From: Roseibium algicola | GTDB lineage: Bacteria; Pseudomonadota; Alphaproteobacteria; Rhizobiales; Stappiaceae | Length of the DNA stretch: 64,000 nt | Direction: 5' to 3' | Assembly (NCBI RefSeq): GCF_001999245.1 | Contig: NZ_CP019630.1 | Coordinates: 4,493,001 to 4,557,000 of the forward strand | Shown: positions 15,798 through 24,804 of the stretch, in pieces | How positions within the stretch are numbered: position 1 is the first letter of the stretch | Layout: each line of letters begins with the position of its first letter | Position numbers and translations under genes: made by a program | Notes under the pieces: generated by a model | Seen by the model: the letters and a program-made list of their open reading frames with translations, nothing else | Databases searched by the model: none | What the model was told of the DNA's origin: nothing

Positions 15798-16346
15798 TCA
15801 GGTTCGGCAGGGGTGTTCCATGAGGTCATAGACGCCCTTGTTTCCCCGCTTTTCGAAGCCGAGGCGGTGATAGAGTCGCATGGCAGGATTTTCCTTTTCG
15901 ACATGAATGGAAAGCGCTTTTCCAGCGTCTCGCGCCTCTTCCATCAGGTCCTGCAAAACGGCGCTGCCAAGGCCTTGTCCTTGTACTTCGGGTATCAAGG
16001 CGATGTCGATAATCCGGTGTTCGCGGGTCCAGCGTTCCAGATAAAGCCTGCCAACAGGTCTGGCGTCTCGTTCTATCACCAGCCAGAGGGCATCAGGATA
16101 ATGCTCCTGATAATGTCTGTGCTGGGCCTCGAATTGCATCGCGATAAAGGCCTGCTTATCGGCTTCCGTCCATGGAGTGCGCGCAAGCTCTGCCTCGCGC
16201 GTCGAACGGTATAGGCTTGCCAGGAACGGAAGATCGCCCGAATGCAAGGCCCGGTAGGTGATGCCCCGGGCCGCCGCGCGTGCGCGCGGGGCCAGGGACA
16301 TGTCTGTCTGCGGCATCGGCAGATCGATCGCAAGCGCGGTCGTCAT
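15798..16346 (-). CDS. GNAT-family N-acetyltransferase
   Basis: The 182-residue protein has a GNAT fold: substrate side ITYRALHSGDLPFLASLYRSTRE, strands LWLVIERDARPVGRLYLERW, and the acetyl-CoA loop VQGQGLGSAVLQDLMEEAR followed by NPAMRLYHRLGFEKRG. Its ATG overlaps the stop of the preceding beta-structured protein gene as ATGA, so it is the last gene of the tail-collar unit. The acceptor is unknown. It may modify the tail-collar proteins or a ligand that they carry, which is inference from the arrangement only. Confidence 0.8.
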   Translation of the reverse strand: MTTALAIDLPMPQTDMSLAPRARAAARGITYRALHSGDLPFLASLYRSTREAELARTPWTEADKQAFIAMQFEAQHRHYQEHYPDALWLVIERDARPVGRLYLERWTREHRIIDIALIPEVQGQGLGSAVLQDLMEEARDAGKALSIHVEKENPAMRLYHRLGFEKRGNKGVYDLMEHPCRT

Positions 16347-17566
16347 TCGGTGTTCGGCGTGACGTCCCGGGTCAGCGCGCTTACGGAAAGCGGTCCGCCC
16401 AGGGAAGTCCAGGTTGCCGACCAGTGATCAAGCGATATCTGAGGCAGGTAGGAAGCCGTGTTTGACGCCGGATCGAGGGCGAAAAGGCTCAGGAGCGTAT
16501 TGGCGTTCGGCTGAAGTTTGAGCGTGCTGCCGCCATCCGCATGGGCAATGACCCGTGGAGCCGTCCAGGAGGTTTCCACGGAACTGGTCTGGTAGCTTGC
16601 GTAGACCGGACTGTCGGATCCTGAGACAGTCAGCGCAACCAGATAAATTCCTCCGTTGGAGGAGTTGGAAGCGGCCATGCTGCCGACAGGCGCATCAAAC
16701 GTTGCAAACAGTGCCCAGTCGGAGAAGTCGAGTGAACTGACTTCGTCCTGAGCTTTCATGTAAATCTTGTTTCCGATGCGGGCAAAGATGTGAACGAGCG
16801 CATTGCCGTCGATGCAAAGGACAAGCTGTTCGAAGCCGGTCAGGCCGCCACTGATATCTTGCCAACCTTCCCAGCCCTCCGGCAGAAGCGGCCTGTCGGT
16901 GGACTGGAAGTTCAGATAAGGCACGCTGTCCAAATTGATGCCGGTGAGAATGATGCGGCCATCGGCATTCTGGGTTGCGGCGAGGCTCCGCAGTGCCCCT
17001 GCCATTTGTTGCCAGTCCGCCCATGGCTGGCTCGGTGGAATTTCGACCGGTACCGTAACTTCAATTGGTGTCGTCGTGCCTGGCGGGACCACCGTGATGG
17101 TTTCCATCTGTACCGTGTTGTTGTTCTGGAAGCGCCACCAGATGGCGTTGTCCGGCGCCGAACTTGTGACGAAAACGTTCTGCCGACCGGTGACGCCGTT
17201 GATCAGCAACGTATCATTGAAACCTGGAACGCCGGCCGGTTTGCCGAGATCAAGCGGGTCAGCAAAACGCTGTGGTGCGTTTTCGTCCCGGTTTTCGCGG
17301 ATATAGGCCAGGTTTCCGGACCCGCTGTCTTCCGCAAGCAGGGCAACGTAGCCTTCCTGGGTCACGGATGCGTTGAGCCGTTCGGTGGCAAAGCTTGAAT
17401 TCGTTAGCTGAGTAAAGGAGGCGCTGAAAGCGCCGTTCTCAGACGTCTGATCCTTGTACTCAAGTGCTCCGTTCGGTGTGACTGCGGCAAAGAAAATCCG
17501 GAAATAGACCGGATCGGCCGTCACGTTCCCTTCAAATTCCTCGGGAACTGCTTCTTCGACTGACAT
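16343..17566 (-). CDS. Beta-propeller-like companion protein of the tail-collar cluster
   Basis: The 407-residue protein starts at the ATG at 17566 after AGAGGAAA. It has no signal peptide. The middle and end consist of repeated segments of the form W-(x)n-L-x-x-L-x-x-x-x-N-x-D-G-R-I-x-L-x-G-I, for example WQQMAGALRSLAATQNADGR and WQDISGGLTGFEQL. This suggests tectonin or sialidase-like beta-propeller blades that often bind sugars. A proline/threonine linker sits near residue 190. It is encoded between the three collar genes and the acetyltransferase, so it likely works with them. I do not recognise a named family. Confidence 0.65.
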   Translation of the reverse strand: MSVEEAVPEEFEGNVTADPVYFRIFFAAVTPNGALEYKDQTSENGAFSASFTQLTNSSFATERLNASVTQEGYVALLAEDSGSGNLAYIRENRDENAPQRFADPLDLGKPAGVPGFNDTLLINGVTGRQNVFVTSSAPDNAIWWRFQNNNTVQMETITVVPPGTTTPIEVTVPVEIPPSQPWADWQQMAGALRSLAATQNADGRIILTGINLDSVPYLNFQSTDRPLLPEGWEGWQDISGGLTGFEQLVLCIDGNALVHIFARIGNKIYMKAQDEVSSLDFSDWALFATFDAPVGSMAASNSSNGGIYLVALTVSGSDSPVYASYQTSSVETSWTAPRVIAHADGGSTLKLQPNANTLLSLFALDPASNTASYLPQISLDHWSATWTSLGGPLSVSALTRDVTPNTE

Positions 17567-17630
17567 GATGCGTTTCCTCTTGCTGATCTGAAGCCGGCGG
17601 CCTGGCCTGTCCGGCAACGTCCTGCATTGG

Positions 17631-18158
17631 TTAGCCGCGGGAGGGGTAAAGCCCCTGGAGCGCAATAATGAAGTTCAGCGTCAGATACGGCTGAACATTG
17701 TCGTGTGACTGGCTACCGCCGGTGGCGGACAGCGTTTCCATGGCCATGTCGACCTGGTTCGTCTGAGTGTCCGTGTGGTAAAGCGAATCCAGGCCGGAGC
17801 TGGAAAAGGACGTCGATGACGAGGGGCCGGGAACGCCGCCGCTGCCACTGGTTGCTCGTGCCGTATGAGAATGTGAGGGGATCTGCGCTTCCGTCAGGGT
17901 GACGGTCGTAACACCAACCTTTTCCCCCAGTCTGCGGGATGTGAGGCCAGGGCCTCTGCCTGGATGCATCGGGGCACGGCCCTGCAGATCCGGCAGACCC
18001 ATGGTGCTGCGCCCATCGCCGCCGTAGGTCGTTCCAATAAGAGAGAACAACGCCGTGTTCTGGGAGATGGGAAGGAGCTGGCCGTCACAAAAGGCCCAGC
18101 TTCGAGGGGCGAAATTGCCTGCGAAAATTCGGATTTCAGCGATAAAGGGTTCCGACAT
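17631..18158 (-). CDS. Phage tail collar domain protein 3 (microcystin-dependent-protein type)
   Basis: The 175-residue protein starts MSEPFIAEIRIFAGNFAPRS and continues W-A-F-C-D-G-Q-L-L-P-I, then LIGTTYGGDGRSTMGLPDLQGR, the hallmark of the phage tail collar domain (PF07484). A histidine pair (SHSHT) follows a TLTEAQIP segment. AGGAGG precedes the ATG at 18158. The C-terminus ends LTLNFIIALQGLYPSRG, as in its two neighbours. These proteins resemble short-tail-fibre collars but occur as chromosomal sets outside complete phages. The function in bacteria is not settled. Confidence 0.85.
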   Translation of the reverse strand: MSEPFIAEIRIFAGNFAPRSWAFCDGQLLPISQNTALFSLIGTTYGGDGRSTMGLPDLQGRAPMHPGRGPGLTSRRLGEKVGVTTVTLTEAQIPSHSHTARATSGSGGVPGPSSSTSFSSSGLDSLYHTDTQTNQVDMAMETLSATGGSQSHDNVQPYLTLNFIIALQGLYPSRG

Positions 18159-18168
18159 GGTTCGCCTC

Positions 18169-18687
18169 CTAATGCCTGCTGGGGTAAACGCCGTAGAGCG
18201 CAATGATGAAATGCACGCATATTGTCGGCATCAGGTTCGTGTGCGACTGGGAGCCGCCAGTGTTTGAAATCATGTCTTGCCCCATGGAAATGTCCTGACT
18301 GGCATCGGCGTAGAAGCTCACGCCAGCGCCGGCTGCCGGAACATGCGTCGCCGGCGACGTCTGGTCGGCCAGGCCAGTGTTGGCATTGAAGCCATGCGAG
18401 TGACTGGCAAGCTGGTTGACCGTGAGCGTTTCCTTTTCCGACCCGCTTTTGGAGCCGAGCCGCCGCGGGCTGAGGCCGGGGCCGGTGCCCGCGTGCAGCG
18501 GAATTCGTCCGCGCATGTCCGGCAGACCGAATGTGGTTCGGCCATCTCCGCCGTAGATGGTTCCAAGGAGTGAAAACAGGGCATCGTTTTGGGAAACTGC
18601 CAGCAGCTGACCGTCGCAGTAGGCCCAGCCGCGCGGTGCGAAATTACCCGCAAACATGCGGATTTCACCGACGAAAGGTTCAGACAT
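18169..18687 (-). CDS. Phage tail collar domain protein 2 (microcystin-dependent-protein type)
   Basis: The 172-residue paralogue of its neighbours starts MSEPFVGEIRMFAGNFAPRG. It has the collar motif LLGTIYGGDGRTTFGLPDMRGR and the LASHSHG histidines, and ends ICVHFIIALYGVYPSRH. An AAGGAC Shine-Dalgarno precedes the start, 10 bases before the next gene downstream. The most variable part is the stretch after the histidines (about residues 95-140), which in collar-type fibres would be the exposed tip. Confidence 0.85.
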   Translation of the reverse strand: MSEPFVGEIRMFAGNFAPRGWAYCDGQLLAVSQNDALFSLLGTIYGGDGRTTFGLPDMRGRIPLHAGTGPGLSPRRLGSKSGSEKETLTVNQLASHSHGFNANTGLADQTSPATHVPAAGAGVSFYADASQDISMGQDMISNTGGSQSHTNLMPTICVHFIIALYGVYPSRH

Positions 18688-18705
18688 TCTATGTCCTTTC
18701 GGAGA

Positions 18706-19218
18706 TTAGTTGCGGGACGGAAACAGGCCTTGAAGGGCGATGCAGAAATTGAGCGTCAGGTAGGGCTGCATGTTGTTGTGCGCCTGCCCGCCACCTGCGT
18801 TGGTCACGGTCCCTGATCTCATCTGCGTCATCGTGCCGACTTCGTAAGGCCGATAGGCCTTGTCCGGTGCGATTTCGGATCCAAACAGGGCCATGTTGGG
18901 CGTTCTGCTGTTTCCTGCGGTGGAGACCGCTTTCACCGGGTGGGAATGTTCCGGGATTTCAGCTGCCGTGAGTGTGACGGTTTCCGCTCCCCCCTTCTGG
19001 CCGAGCTGATATCCGGCGCCCTCGTGGATCGGCGTCCGGCTGCGCAGGTCGGGCAGGGCGAATGTCGTCCGCCCATCTCCTCCATAGGTCGTGCCCAACA
19101 GCGAATAGAGCGACTGGTTCTGATTGATCGGCAAAATCTGTCCGTCGGTAAAAGCCCAGCCGCGTGGCGCGAAATTGAAGCCGACAATCCGTATTTCGGC
19201 GAGAAATGGTTCTGACAT
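18706..19218 (-). CDS. Phage tail collar domain protein 1 (microcystin-dependent-protein type)
   Basis: The 170-residue protein is the first gene of the unit, starting MSEPFLAEIRIVGFNFAPRG. It carries LLGTTYGGDGRTTFALPDLRSR, TLTAAEIPEHSHP and the common ending LTLNFCIALQGLFPSRN. GGGAGG precedes the ATG. The AT-rich 500-base stretch upstream holds its promoter. Three paralogues in a row suggest hetero-oligomers, or one particle with three versions of the same part. Confidence 0.85.
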   Translation of the reverse strand: MSEPFLAEIRIVGFNFAPRGWAFTDGQILPINQNQSLYSLLGTTYGGDGRTTFALPDLRSRTPIHEGAGYQLGQKGGAETVTLTAAEIPEHSHPVKAVSTAGNSRTPNMALFGSEIAPDKAYRPYEVGTMTQMRSGTVTNAGGGQAHNNMQPYLTLNFCIALQGLFPSRN

Positions 19219-19716
19219 GTTTCCTCCCGTTGCTTCCGAAGGAAGTTTCGGTCTTGCAGATGTTGTCTGGATTTCCTGCTCTTGCGAATCACAGGTTGTA
19301 TGAAAGAGAAATTGGACTCAAATTACATTGCAACCTTCACATACATATATTTCTAAATGCAATTAGAAAACTCCGAAATCAGTTCCTGAATTGTTGAGTG
19401 TTCGTTACTGGAAATGGTGTTGAAGATTGCCAAATTCTGCAATTTTTAAGGGAATTATTCGCCTTAAAGAGGATTAAAATCAATTCTGACCAAATCTTTC
19501 AACCATAGTTAGAATTTGTCAGAATTGATTCCTTTTTCCTGACGCAGATGTGGTCAGTCAAAAATGTGATCGGATTTGCGCTTGAATTCTATTTAAGTTT
19601 GAGCGTAGTAGAATTTAAACCAAAGATTGTTTTGATAAAAATCACGTTATAGTTGTGTTTGATTTCGTATGGTTCCTGCTGACTTGAAGGAAGCAGAACC
19701 AGCTCGGGGGGTGGTT
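19219..19716. other. AT-rich divergent intergenic region
   Basis: About 500 bases of clearly lower GC than the surroundings separate the tail-collar unit (minus) from the adhesin gene (plus). I see no convincing gene in it. The base composition suggests a regulatory zone for both units, and could also mark acquired DNA. Confidence 0.5.
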
Positions 19717-19743
19717 ATGAAAAGTGACGGTTCGGCACTATGA
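19717..19743 (+). CDS. 8-residue leader ORF overlapping the adhesin start
   Basis: MKSDGSAL starts shortly after a GGGGGG run, and its stop overlaps the adhesin ATG as ATGA. The adhesin start itself has no good Shine-Dalgarno, so ribosomes may arrive by coupling from this frame. Confidence 0.35.
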   Translation: MKSDGSAL

Positions 19744-22700
19744 CGAACTTGTTTCTCTGCTTGCAGGCTCTTTCATCAGGTGCTGCAAAGCGCTGTGGCG
19801 GTACCGGTTTGCGAGCTGTTTACGGGGTTTTGCTGACCTGTCTTTTTCTGATTTTATTCTCTTCCGGGTCCGCTCAAGCGTCTTTCACAGACTGTCCCGC
19901 GAATAACGATGAATTTGATCCGTTGACGCTCAATTTGACGGTTGACGAGTGTACACTTGAAACTGGAGCCGCAGGATCCGCAGGAGGCGACGATCTGATA
20001 CAGATTCAGTTCGTTTCCGGAGCAGACGCCAATTTTTTCATTCTCGATCCCGGTGCAGGCGGCTCCGGTGGCAACGACCCTCGGGATCTGGTGTTTTCCG
20101 TGAATAACGGTTCACCACAGGGAACGCTTGACGCAGACAATGGGTCGCTTGTTAACATCAATTGCAGTGCAGGCTGTGTCGTCTCCGGTACTCATGGTGG
20201 TACGCCATTTTCGTTCACATATACGCAGTCTGCTGGCGGGGGCTCACTCGGGTCGGCGGAGATAAATGTTCAAGGCAACGGGACAAGTATTGTCAGCGGC
20301 GACACGACTCCGTCTACTGCGGACGATACCGATTTCGGCGATGTTCTTGTTGTTGGAGGCTCCAATGCCAACACATTCACGATCCAGAACACGGGAACTT
20401 CTGCCCTAACGCTGACAAGCGTGACGTCTTCGAACAACACGCAGTTTGCGATAACCGGCACAACAAGTGGGACCATTTCTGCGTCTGGATCTAGCACTTT
20501 TACAGTGACGTTCGACCCCACTTCTTCAGGCAGCCACACTGCGACAATTACAATTGTTTCAAACGCTTCCAATGAAGATACTTACACGTTCACGGTTCAA
20601 GGAAACGGCGTCGCACCGGAGATCAACGTTCAGGGGAACGGGACAAGTATCGTCAGTGGCGATACGACGCCGTCCGCAGCGGATGATACCGACTTCGGCA
20701 ACGTTTCGGTTGCGAGCGGATCCAACGCAAATACGTTCACGATCCAGAACACCGGAACAGATGCGCTGACGCTGACGAGCGTGACATCTTCCGACAACAC
20801 GCAATTCGCATTATCCGGGACGACCAGCGGCTCGATCGCCGCCTTGGGGTCTGCAACGTTCACGGTCACTTTTGATCCCAATGCCCTGGGAACGCAGACG
20901 TCGACAATCACGATTGAATCTAACGATCCCGACGAAGGAACATACACGTTTACTGTTGGAGGCACGGGTGTGGCACCGGAGATCAATGTCCAGGGGAACG
21001 GCACTAGTATCGCCAGTGGTGATACGTCGCCGTCGGCTGCGGACGACACCGACTTCGGTAGCGTTTCAGTGTCCAGCGGAACCAATGCGAATGTCTTCAC
21101 GATCCAGAACACGGGTACTGACACGTTGACGCTGACGAGCGTGACATCCTCGGACAATACGCAATTTGCGGTGTCGGGCACGACGAGCGGTTCGATCGCC
21201 GCCCTGGGGTCGGTGACGTTCACGGTCACTTTTGATCCCAATGCGCTTGGAACCCAAACGTCGACGATCACGATTGACTCCAACGATGCCGACGAGGGAA
21301 CCTACACATTCAGGGTACAGGGAACTGGAACGTCCACGCCGAGTTTCACGCAGTCCTTTGCTCCGGCGACCATTCTGTCAGGTGGAACCTCGACGGTTTC
21401 CTTCGTCATCAACAACTCCGCTAACGCTGTCGCCGCGACCTCGCTGGATTTCACCGACAATCTCCCCGCAGGATTGACAGTTGCCTCGCCTGCAAACGCC
21501 TCAACCACCTGCACCGGGGGAACGATAACGGCGACGACAGGTTCTGGTGTGATTTCCTACACCGGAGGCACCGTTGCGGCCGGGGGCAGCTGTTCCTTGA
21601 GCGCGGACGTTACCGGCTCCACAGATGGTTCCTTCGCGAACACAACTGGAGACCTGACCTCCAGCCTTGGAAACTCCGGAACGTCTTCAAGCACTCTGAC
21701 GGTTGCTACTCCTGAAATCGACGTGCAGCGTCCCGCAGGAAACTCTATTGCGGATAACGGAACGGATGCTCAGGGAACAGTAAACGTGGGAGACCAGCAA
21801 ACACTGGTCTACACGATCGAAAACACGGGTACCGCGACGCTCACCCTGACCGGAACGCCAACCAGTGCCTCGGCAAGCAATGTTTCGGTCGATTCAATCT
21901 CCGCGCCGGGGCTCACAACGCTCGCGGGTGGTGCATCGACCACCTTCACTGTTCTCTACACGCCTACTGCAATTGGCAATTTTTCGTTCGAACTCGATAT
22001 TCTCAGCGATGACGCCGACGAACCCACGTATGACATCCTGGTGAGCGGTACTGCGATTGGCAGTCCGGAAATCGAGGTTTCATCGTCGACAGGCAATGCC
22101 GTATCGGACGGGGGGACAGACACCGTTCCCGGAATTGTCATGCCGGGAACAACGTCGACCATCACTTACACGATCACGAACACCGGGTCGGCCGTCCTCA
22201 ACCTCACAACTCCAACGGTTGGTGCGAATGTTACCGGCACAAGCAACGTTACAGTCAACAGCTTCACATTGAGTTCCAACACCGTAAGCAGCGGTGGTGG
22301 AACGGCGACGCTGGCTGTGGCCTATACGCCAACAGCGCCTGGAGCGTTCGGGTTCGACTTCAACTTCGCCAATGACGATGCGGACGAAAACCCCTTCAAC
22401 GTATCGGTGAGCGGGACGGCAAGCGGGGCGGCGGCGGCGCTGTCGGTCGTGTCGGGGTCCGGGCAAAGTTCCGAAGTCGGAACCCGGTTCGAGGCAGTTC
22501 TCGTCGCGAGAGCGACAGACGTCAACAACAACGCTGCTGCAGGTGTCACTGTAACATTCACTGCACCGGCCGGTGGCGCGTCACTGACTTTTGCGAGCAC
22601 GGGAACCAACACGGAAACGGTGACCACGGCTGCGGACGGAACGGCGACCAGTTCCGTCATGACCGCAAACGCGGTTGCCTCGTCCTATAACGGCGGTGGT

Positions 22701-23996
22701 GCTCTCACGCCATATTCGGTGACGGCGAGTGCCACGGGGCTGAGCAGCGTCAGCTTCTCTCTCACCAATGACCGGGACGCATCGGCCGATATCCAGAAAA
22801 CAAAGGAAGTGATTGCCTCCTTCGTGACAAGCCGGGCCAATGCGATCGTGTCCGGACAGCCTGATATCGTCTCGCGCCTGACCAGCGGCCCCTTTGGGCG
22901 GCAGCGTGGCCGCAACGGGTTCAATTTCGACGTTACGCCCACCTCGCAGTCCGGAAACTTCCAGTTCTCCCTGCGCGCCTTTGCCAATTCGCTTCAACAA
23001 GGTGGTGGCACAGGAAACAGTGCGGCAATGGCAGGAGCCGGGAGCGGCGTTCGCGCTGCGAATGCCGAGCCGGAACGGTACGCGGTCTTCGACAATTTCA
23101 CCTCCTCCGGCACGATGAGTTACACGGCCGTCGGTCCGCAGGTGATGCAGGATGATACCCTCGCGATCCTGAGCGGCACCAACGGAGATGCACCTTCAGG
23201 CGGCGAGGGCAGTGCCGAGTGGCAGTCGGGATGGGACTTCTGGGCCCAGGGAACGTATGCAATTACCGACAACAACAGCAGCAACAGCAAGACCGGGCTG
23301 TTTTTTGCCGGGGTCGACTATCGCTACAAGGACCGGGCCGTCCTGGGCTTGTTGGGGCAGCTCGACCTGACCGAGGAAAGAAACGGTGCCGCAGATACCT
23401 CCGCCGACGGCGTCGGCTGGATGGCTGGCCCTTATGCTGTTCTCCGGGTTCATCAGAATTTCTACCTGGATGGTCTGGCGACGTATGGCCAGTCCTACAA
23501 CACCGTGAACGCGCTTGGGCTTTTCGAAGATGATTTCAGAACGCAGCGGTTTCTGTTGCAGGGCGGTTTGACTGGCGACTTCAAGCTCAGTGAAACGACC
23601 AGGGTCAGTCCATTTGCCCGCATCACCTATTACTACGAAGAACAGGAAAGCTACACGGACACATTGGGGCGGCTGATCCCGTCACAGGATTTCGATCTGG
23701 GGCGGCTCGAGTTCGGACCAAAGGTCTCCTGGGACCTGCAGTTGAACGAGCTGCTGTTCTCGCCGTTCCTGTCGCTCTCCGGGATCTACGACTTCAACAA
23801 GTTGCAGGACGATACCCCGACGGATGCGACGCTTGCCTCTTCCGATGAAGATCTGCGGGCACGTGTGGAAGCTGGCGCGGGCCTGCTGGTGCCCGGCCGT
23901 AACATCCAGATTTCCGGGGAGGGCTTTTACGACGGGATCGGGACGTCTGACTTCCGCTCGTATGGTGCGACGCTTAACGTCACCATTCCGTTCTGA
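19740..23996 (+). CDS. Large autotransporter-type adhesin with tandem ASPM-SPD-2-Hydin-like repeats
   Basis: The 1418-residue protein has a long N-terminal signal sequence (hydrophobic segment about residues 30-45, ending SAQA). From about residue 174 there are three near-identical 120-residue repeats, each starting E-I-N-V-Q-G-N-G-T-S-I and containing FTIQNTGT-LTLTSVTSS and FTVTFDP; these look like choice-of-anchor-D/Hydin-type beta-sandwiches. They are followed by a DUF11-like segment with paired cysteines, two more divergent anchor-D domains, and a bacterial Ig-like segment (SGSGQSSEVGTRFEAVLVARATD). The last 260 or so residues form an autotransporter beta-barrel ending in a terminal phenylalanine (NVTIPF). 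It is predicted to be anchored in the outer membrane with the repeats outside. Confidence 0.85.
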   Translation: MTNLFLCLQALSSGAAKRCGGTGLRAVYGVLLTCLFLILFSSGSAQASFTDCPANNDEFDPLTLNLTVDECTLETGAAGSAGGDDLIQIQFVSGADANFFILDPGAGGSGGNDPRDLVFSVNNGSPQGTLDADNGSLVNINCSAGCVVSGTHGGTPFSFTYTQSAGGGSLGSAEINVQGNGTSIVSGDTTPSTADDTDFGDVLVVGGSNANTFTIQNTGTSALTLTSVTSSNNTQFAITGTTSGTISASGSSTFTVTFDPTSSGSHTATITIVSNASNEDTYTFTVQGNGVAPEINVQGNGTSIVSGDTTPSAADDTDFGNVSVASGSNANTFTIQNTGTDALTLTSVTSSDNTQFALSGTTSGSIAALGSATFTVTFDPNALGTQTSTITIESNDPDEGTYTFTVGGTGVAPEINVQGNGTSIASGDTSPSAADDTDFGSVSVSSGTNANVFTIQNTGTDTLTLTSVTSSDNTQFAVSGTTSGSIAALGSVTFTVTFDPNALGTQTSTITIDSNDADEGTYTFRVQGTGTSTPSFTQSFAPATILSGGTSTVSFVINNSANAVAATSLDFTDNLPAGLTVASPANASTTCTGGTITATTGSGVISYTGGTVAAGGSCSLSADVTGSTDGSFANTTGDLTSSLGNSGTSSSTLTVATPEIDVQRPAGNSIADNGTDAQGTVNVGDQQTLVYTIENTGTATLTLTGTPTSASASNVSVDSISAPGLTTLAGGASTTFTVLYTPTAIGNFSFELDILSDDADEPTYDILVSGTAIGSPEIEVSSSTGNAVSDGGTDTVPGIVMPGTTSTITYTITNTGSAVLNLTTPTVGANVTGTSNVTVNSFTLSSNTVSSGGGTATLAVAYTPTAPGAFGFDFNFANDDADENPFNVSVSGTASGAAAALSVVSGSGQSSEVGTRFEAVLVARATDVNNNAAAGVTVTFTAPAGGASLTFASTGTNTETVTTAADGTATSSVMTANAVASSYNGGGALTPYSVTASATGLSSVSFSLTNDRDASADIQKTKEVIASFVTSRANAIVSGQPDIVSRLTSGPFGRQRGRNGFNFDVTPTSQSGNFQFSLRAFANSLQQGGGTGNSAAMAGAGSGVRAANAEPERYAVFDNFTSSGTMSYTAVGPQVMQDDTLAILSGTNGDAPSGGEGSAEWQSGWDFWAQGTYAITDNNSSNSKTGLFFAGVDYRYKDRAVLGLLGQLDLTEERNGAADTSADGVGWMAGPYAVLRVHQNFYLDGLATYGQSYNTVNALGLFEDDFRTQRFLLQGGLTGDFKLSETTRVSPFARITYYYEEQESYTDTLGRLIPSQDFDLGRLEFGPKVSWDLQLNELLFSPFLSLSGIYDFNKLQDDTPTDATLASSDEDLRARVEAGAGLLVPGRNIQISGEGFYDGIGTSDFRSYGATLNVTIPF
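20259..21338 (+). repeat. Three tandem 360-bp coding repeats
   Basis: The codon series for E-I-N-V-Q-G recurs at 20259, 20619 and 20979, exactly 360 bp apart. Units 2 and 3 are more alike than either is to unit 1. Such repeats can expand or contract by recombination and change adhesin length. Confidence 0.85.
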
Positions 23997-24007
23997 TGTG
24001 AACAGAC

Positions 24008-24033
24008 CAGCCTCCGGCAGTTGCCGGAGGCTG
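24008..24033. terminator. Bidirectional hairpin terminator
   Basis: A 12-bp perfect stem (CAGCCTCCGGCA / TGCCGGAGGCTG) with a 2-base centre lies between the convergent adhesin gene and ABC operon. Confidence 0.75.
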
Positions 24034-24051
24034 ATTGTTCTGGCTGAAGGT

Positions 24052-24804
24052 TCAGGCTGCCTGGCCGGAAACGCCGGTAATCATGGAGACGATTTCGTTC
24101 TTGTCTGTCTCGCTGGTCTTGCGAACGCCGATCTGCTGACCGCGGCGCAGGACGCAGATGCGGTCGGAGAGGCGGAAGACCTGATCCAGACTGTGGCTGA
24201 TGATCAGGATGGCGAGGTTCTTTTCCTTCAGCGATGCGACCAGCTGTTCGACCTTGGCCGTTTCCGCGACGCCCAGGGCCGCCGTCGGTTCGTCCAGCAG
24301 AACCAGCTTGCTGGCCCAGTGGGTGGCCCGCGCGATGGCAATGCCCTGCCGCTGGCCGCCACTGAGATCTCGAATGACAGAGCCGGCGGAGGGGATGCGG
24401 ACATCGAGTTCGTCGACCAGCTCCTGGCATTCCCGGCGCATGCGCTTCTTGTCGAGCAGCCCGAAGGGCGGCTTGGTCAGTTCGCGGCCGAGGAACATGT
24501 TCATGTAGACCGGCTGCTGGTCGGCAAGGGCGAGGTCCTGGTAGACGACCTCGATGCCGAGACTGCGGGCCGAGCTGGCGTCTGAGAAAGATGCCGGCGT
24601 GCCGTCCAGCAGGATGTCACCCGAGGTTGGCTTATGGACGCCGGAGATGATCTTGACCAGCGTCGACTTGCCGGCGCCGTTGTCGCCGACAAGAGCAACG
24701 ATCTCTCCCGCGTGAAGGTCGAGTGAGAAGTTCTCGATAGCGACCACGCCACCGAACGCCTTGTGGATGTTCTTCAGGGACAGAACGGGATTGTCGGCGG
24801 TCAT
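24052..24804 (-). CDS. Sugar-type ABC importer ATP-binding protein
   Basis: This 250-residue single nucleotide-binding domain has Walker A GDNGAGKST near residue 40, Q-loop VYQDLALADQ, signature LSGGQRQ, Walker B LVLLDEPTAA and an H-loop ISHS. It resembles FrcA-type ATPases of CUT2 (ribose/fructose-class) importers, which use a shorter subunit than RbsA. It overlaps the PLP enzyme gene by four bases (ATGA) and is the last gene of the operon. It powers the permease encoded at 26027-26980. Confidence 0.9.
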   Translation of the reverse strand: MTADNPVLSLKNIHKAFGGVVAIENFSLDLHAGEIVALVGDNGAGKSTLVKIISGVHKPTSGDILLDGTPASFSDASSARSLGIEVVYQDLALADQQPVYMNMFLGRELTKPPFGLLDKKRMRRECQELVDELDVRIPSAGSVIRDLSGGQRQGIAIARATHWASKLVLLDEPTAALGVAETAKVEQLVASLKEKNLAILIISHSLDQVFRLSDRICVLRRGQQIGVRKTSETDKNEIVSMITGVSGQAA

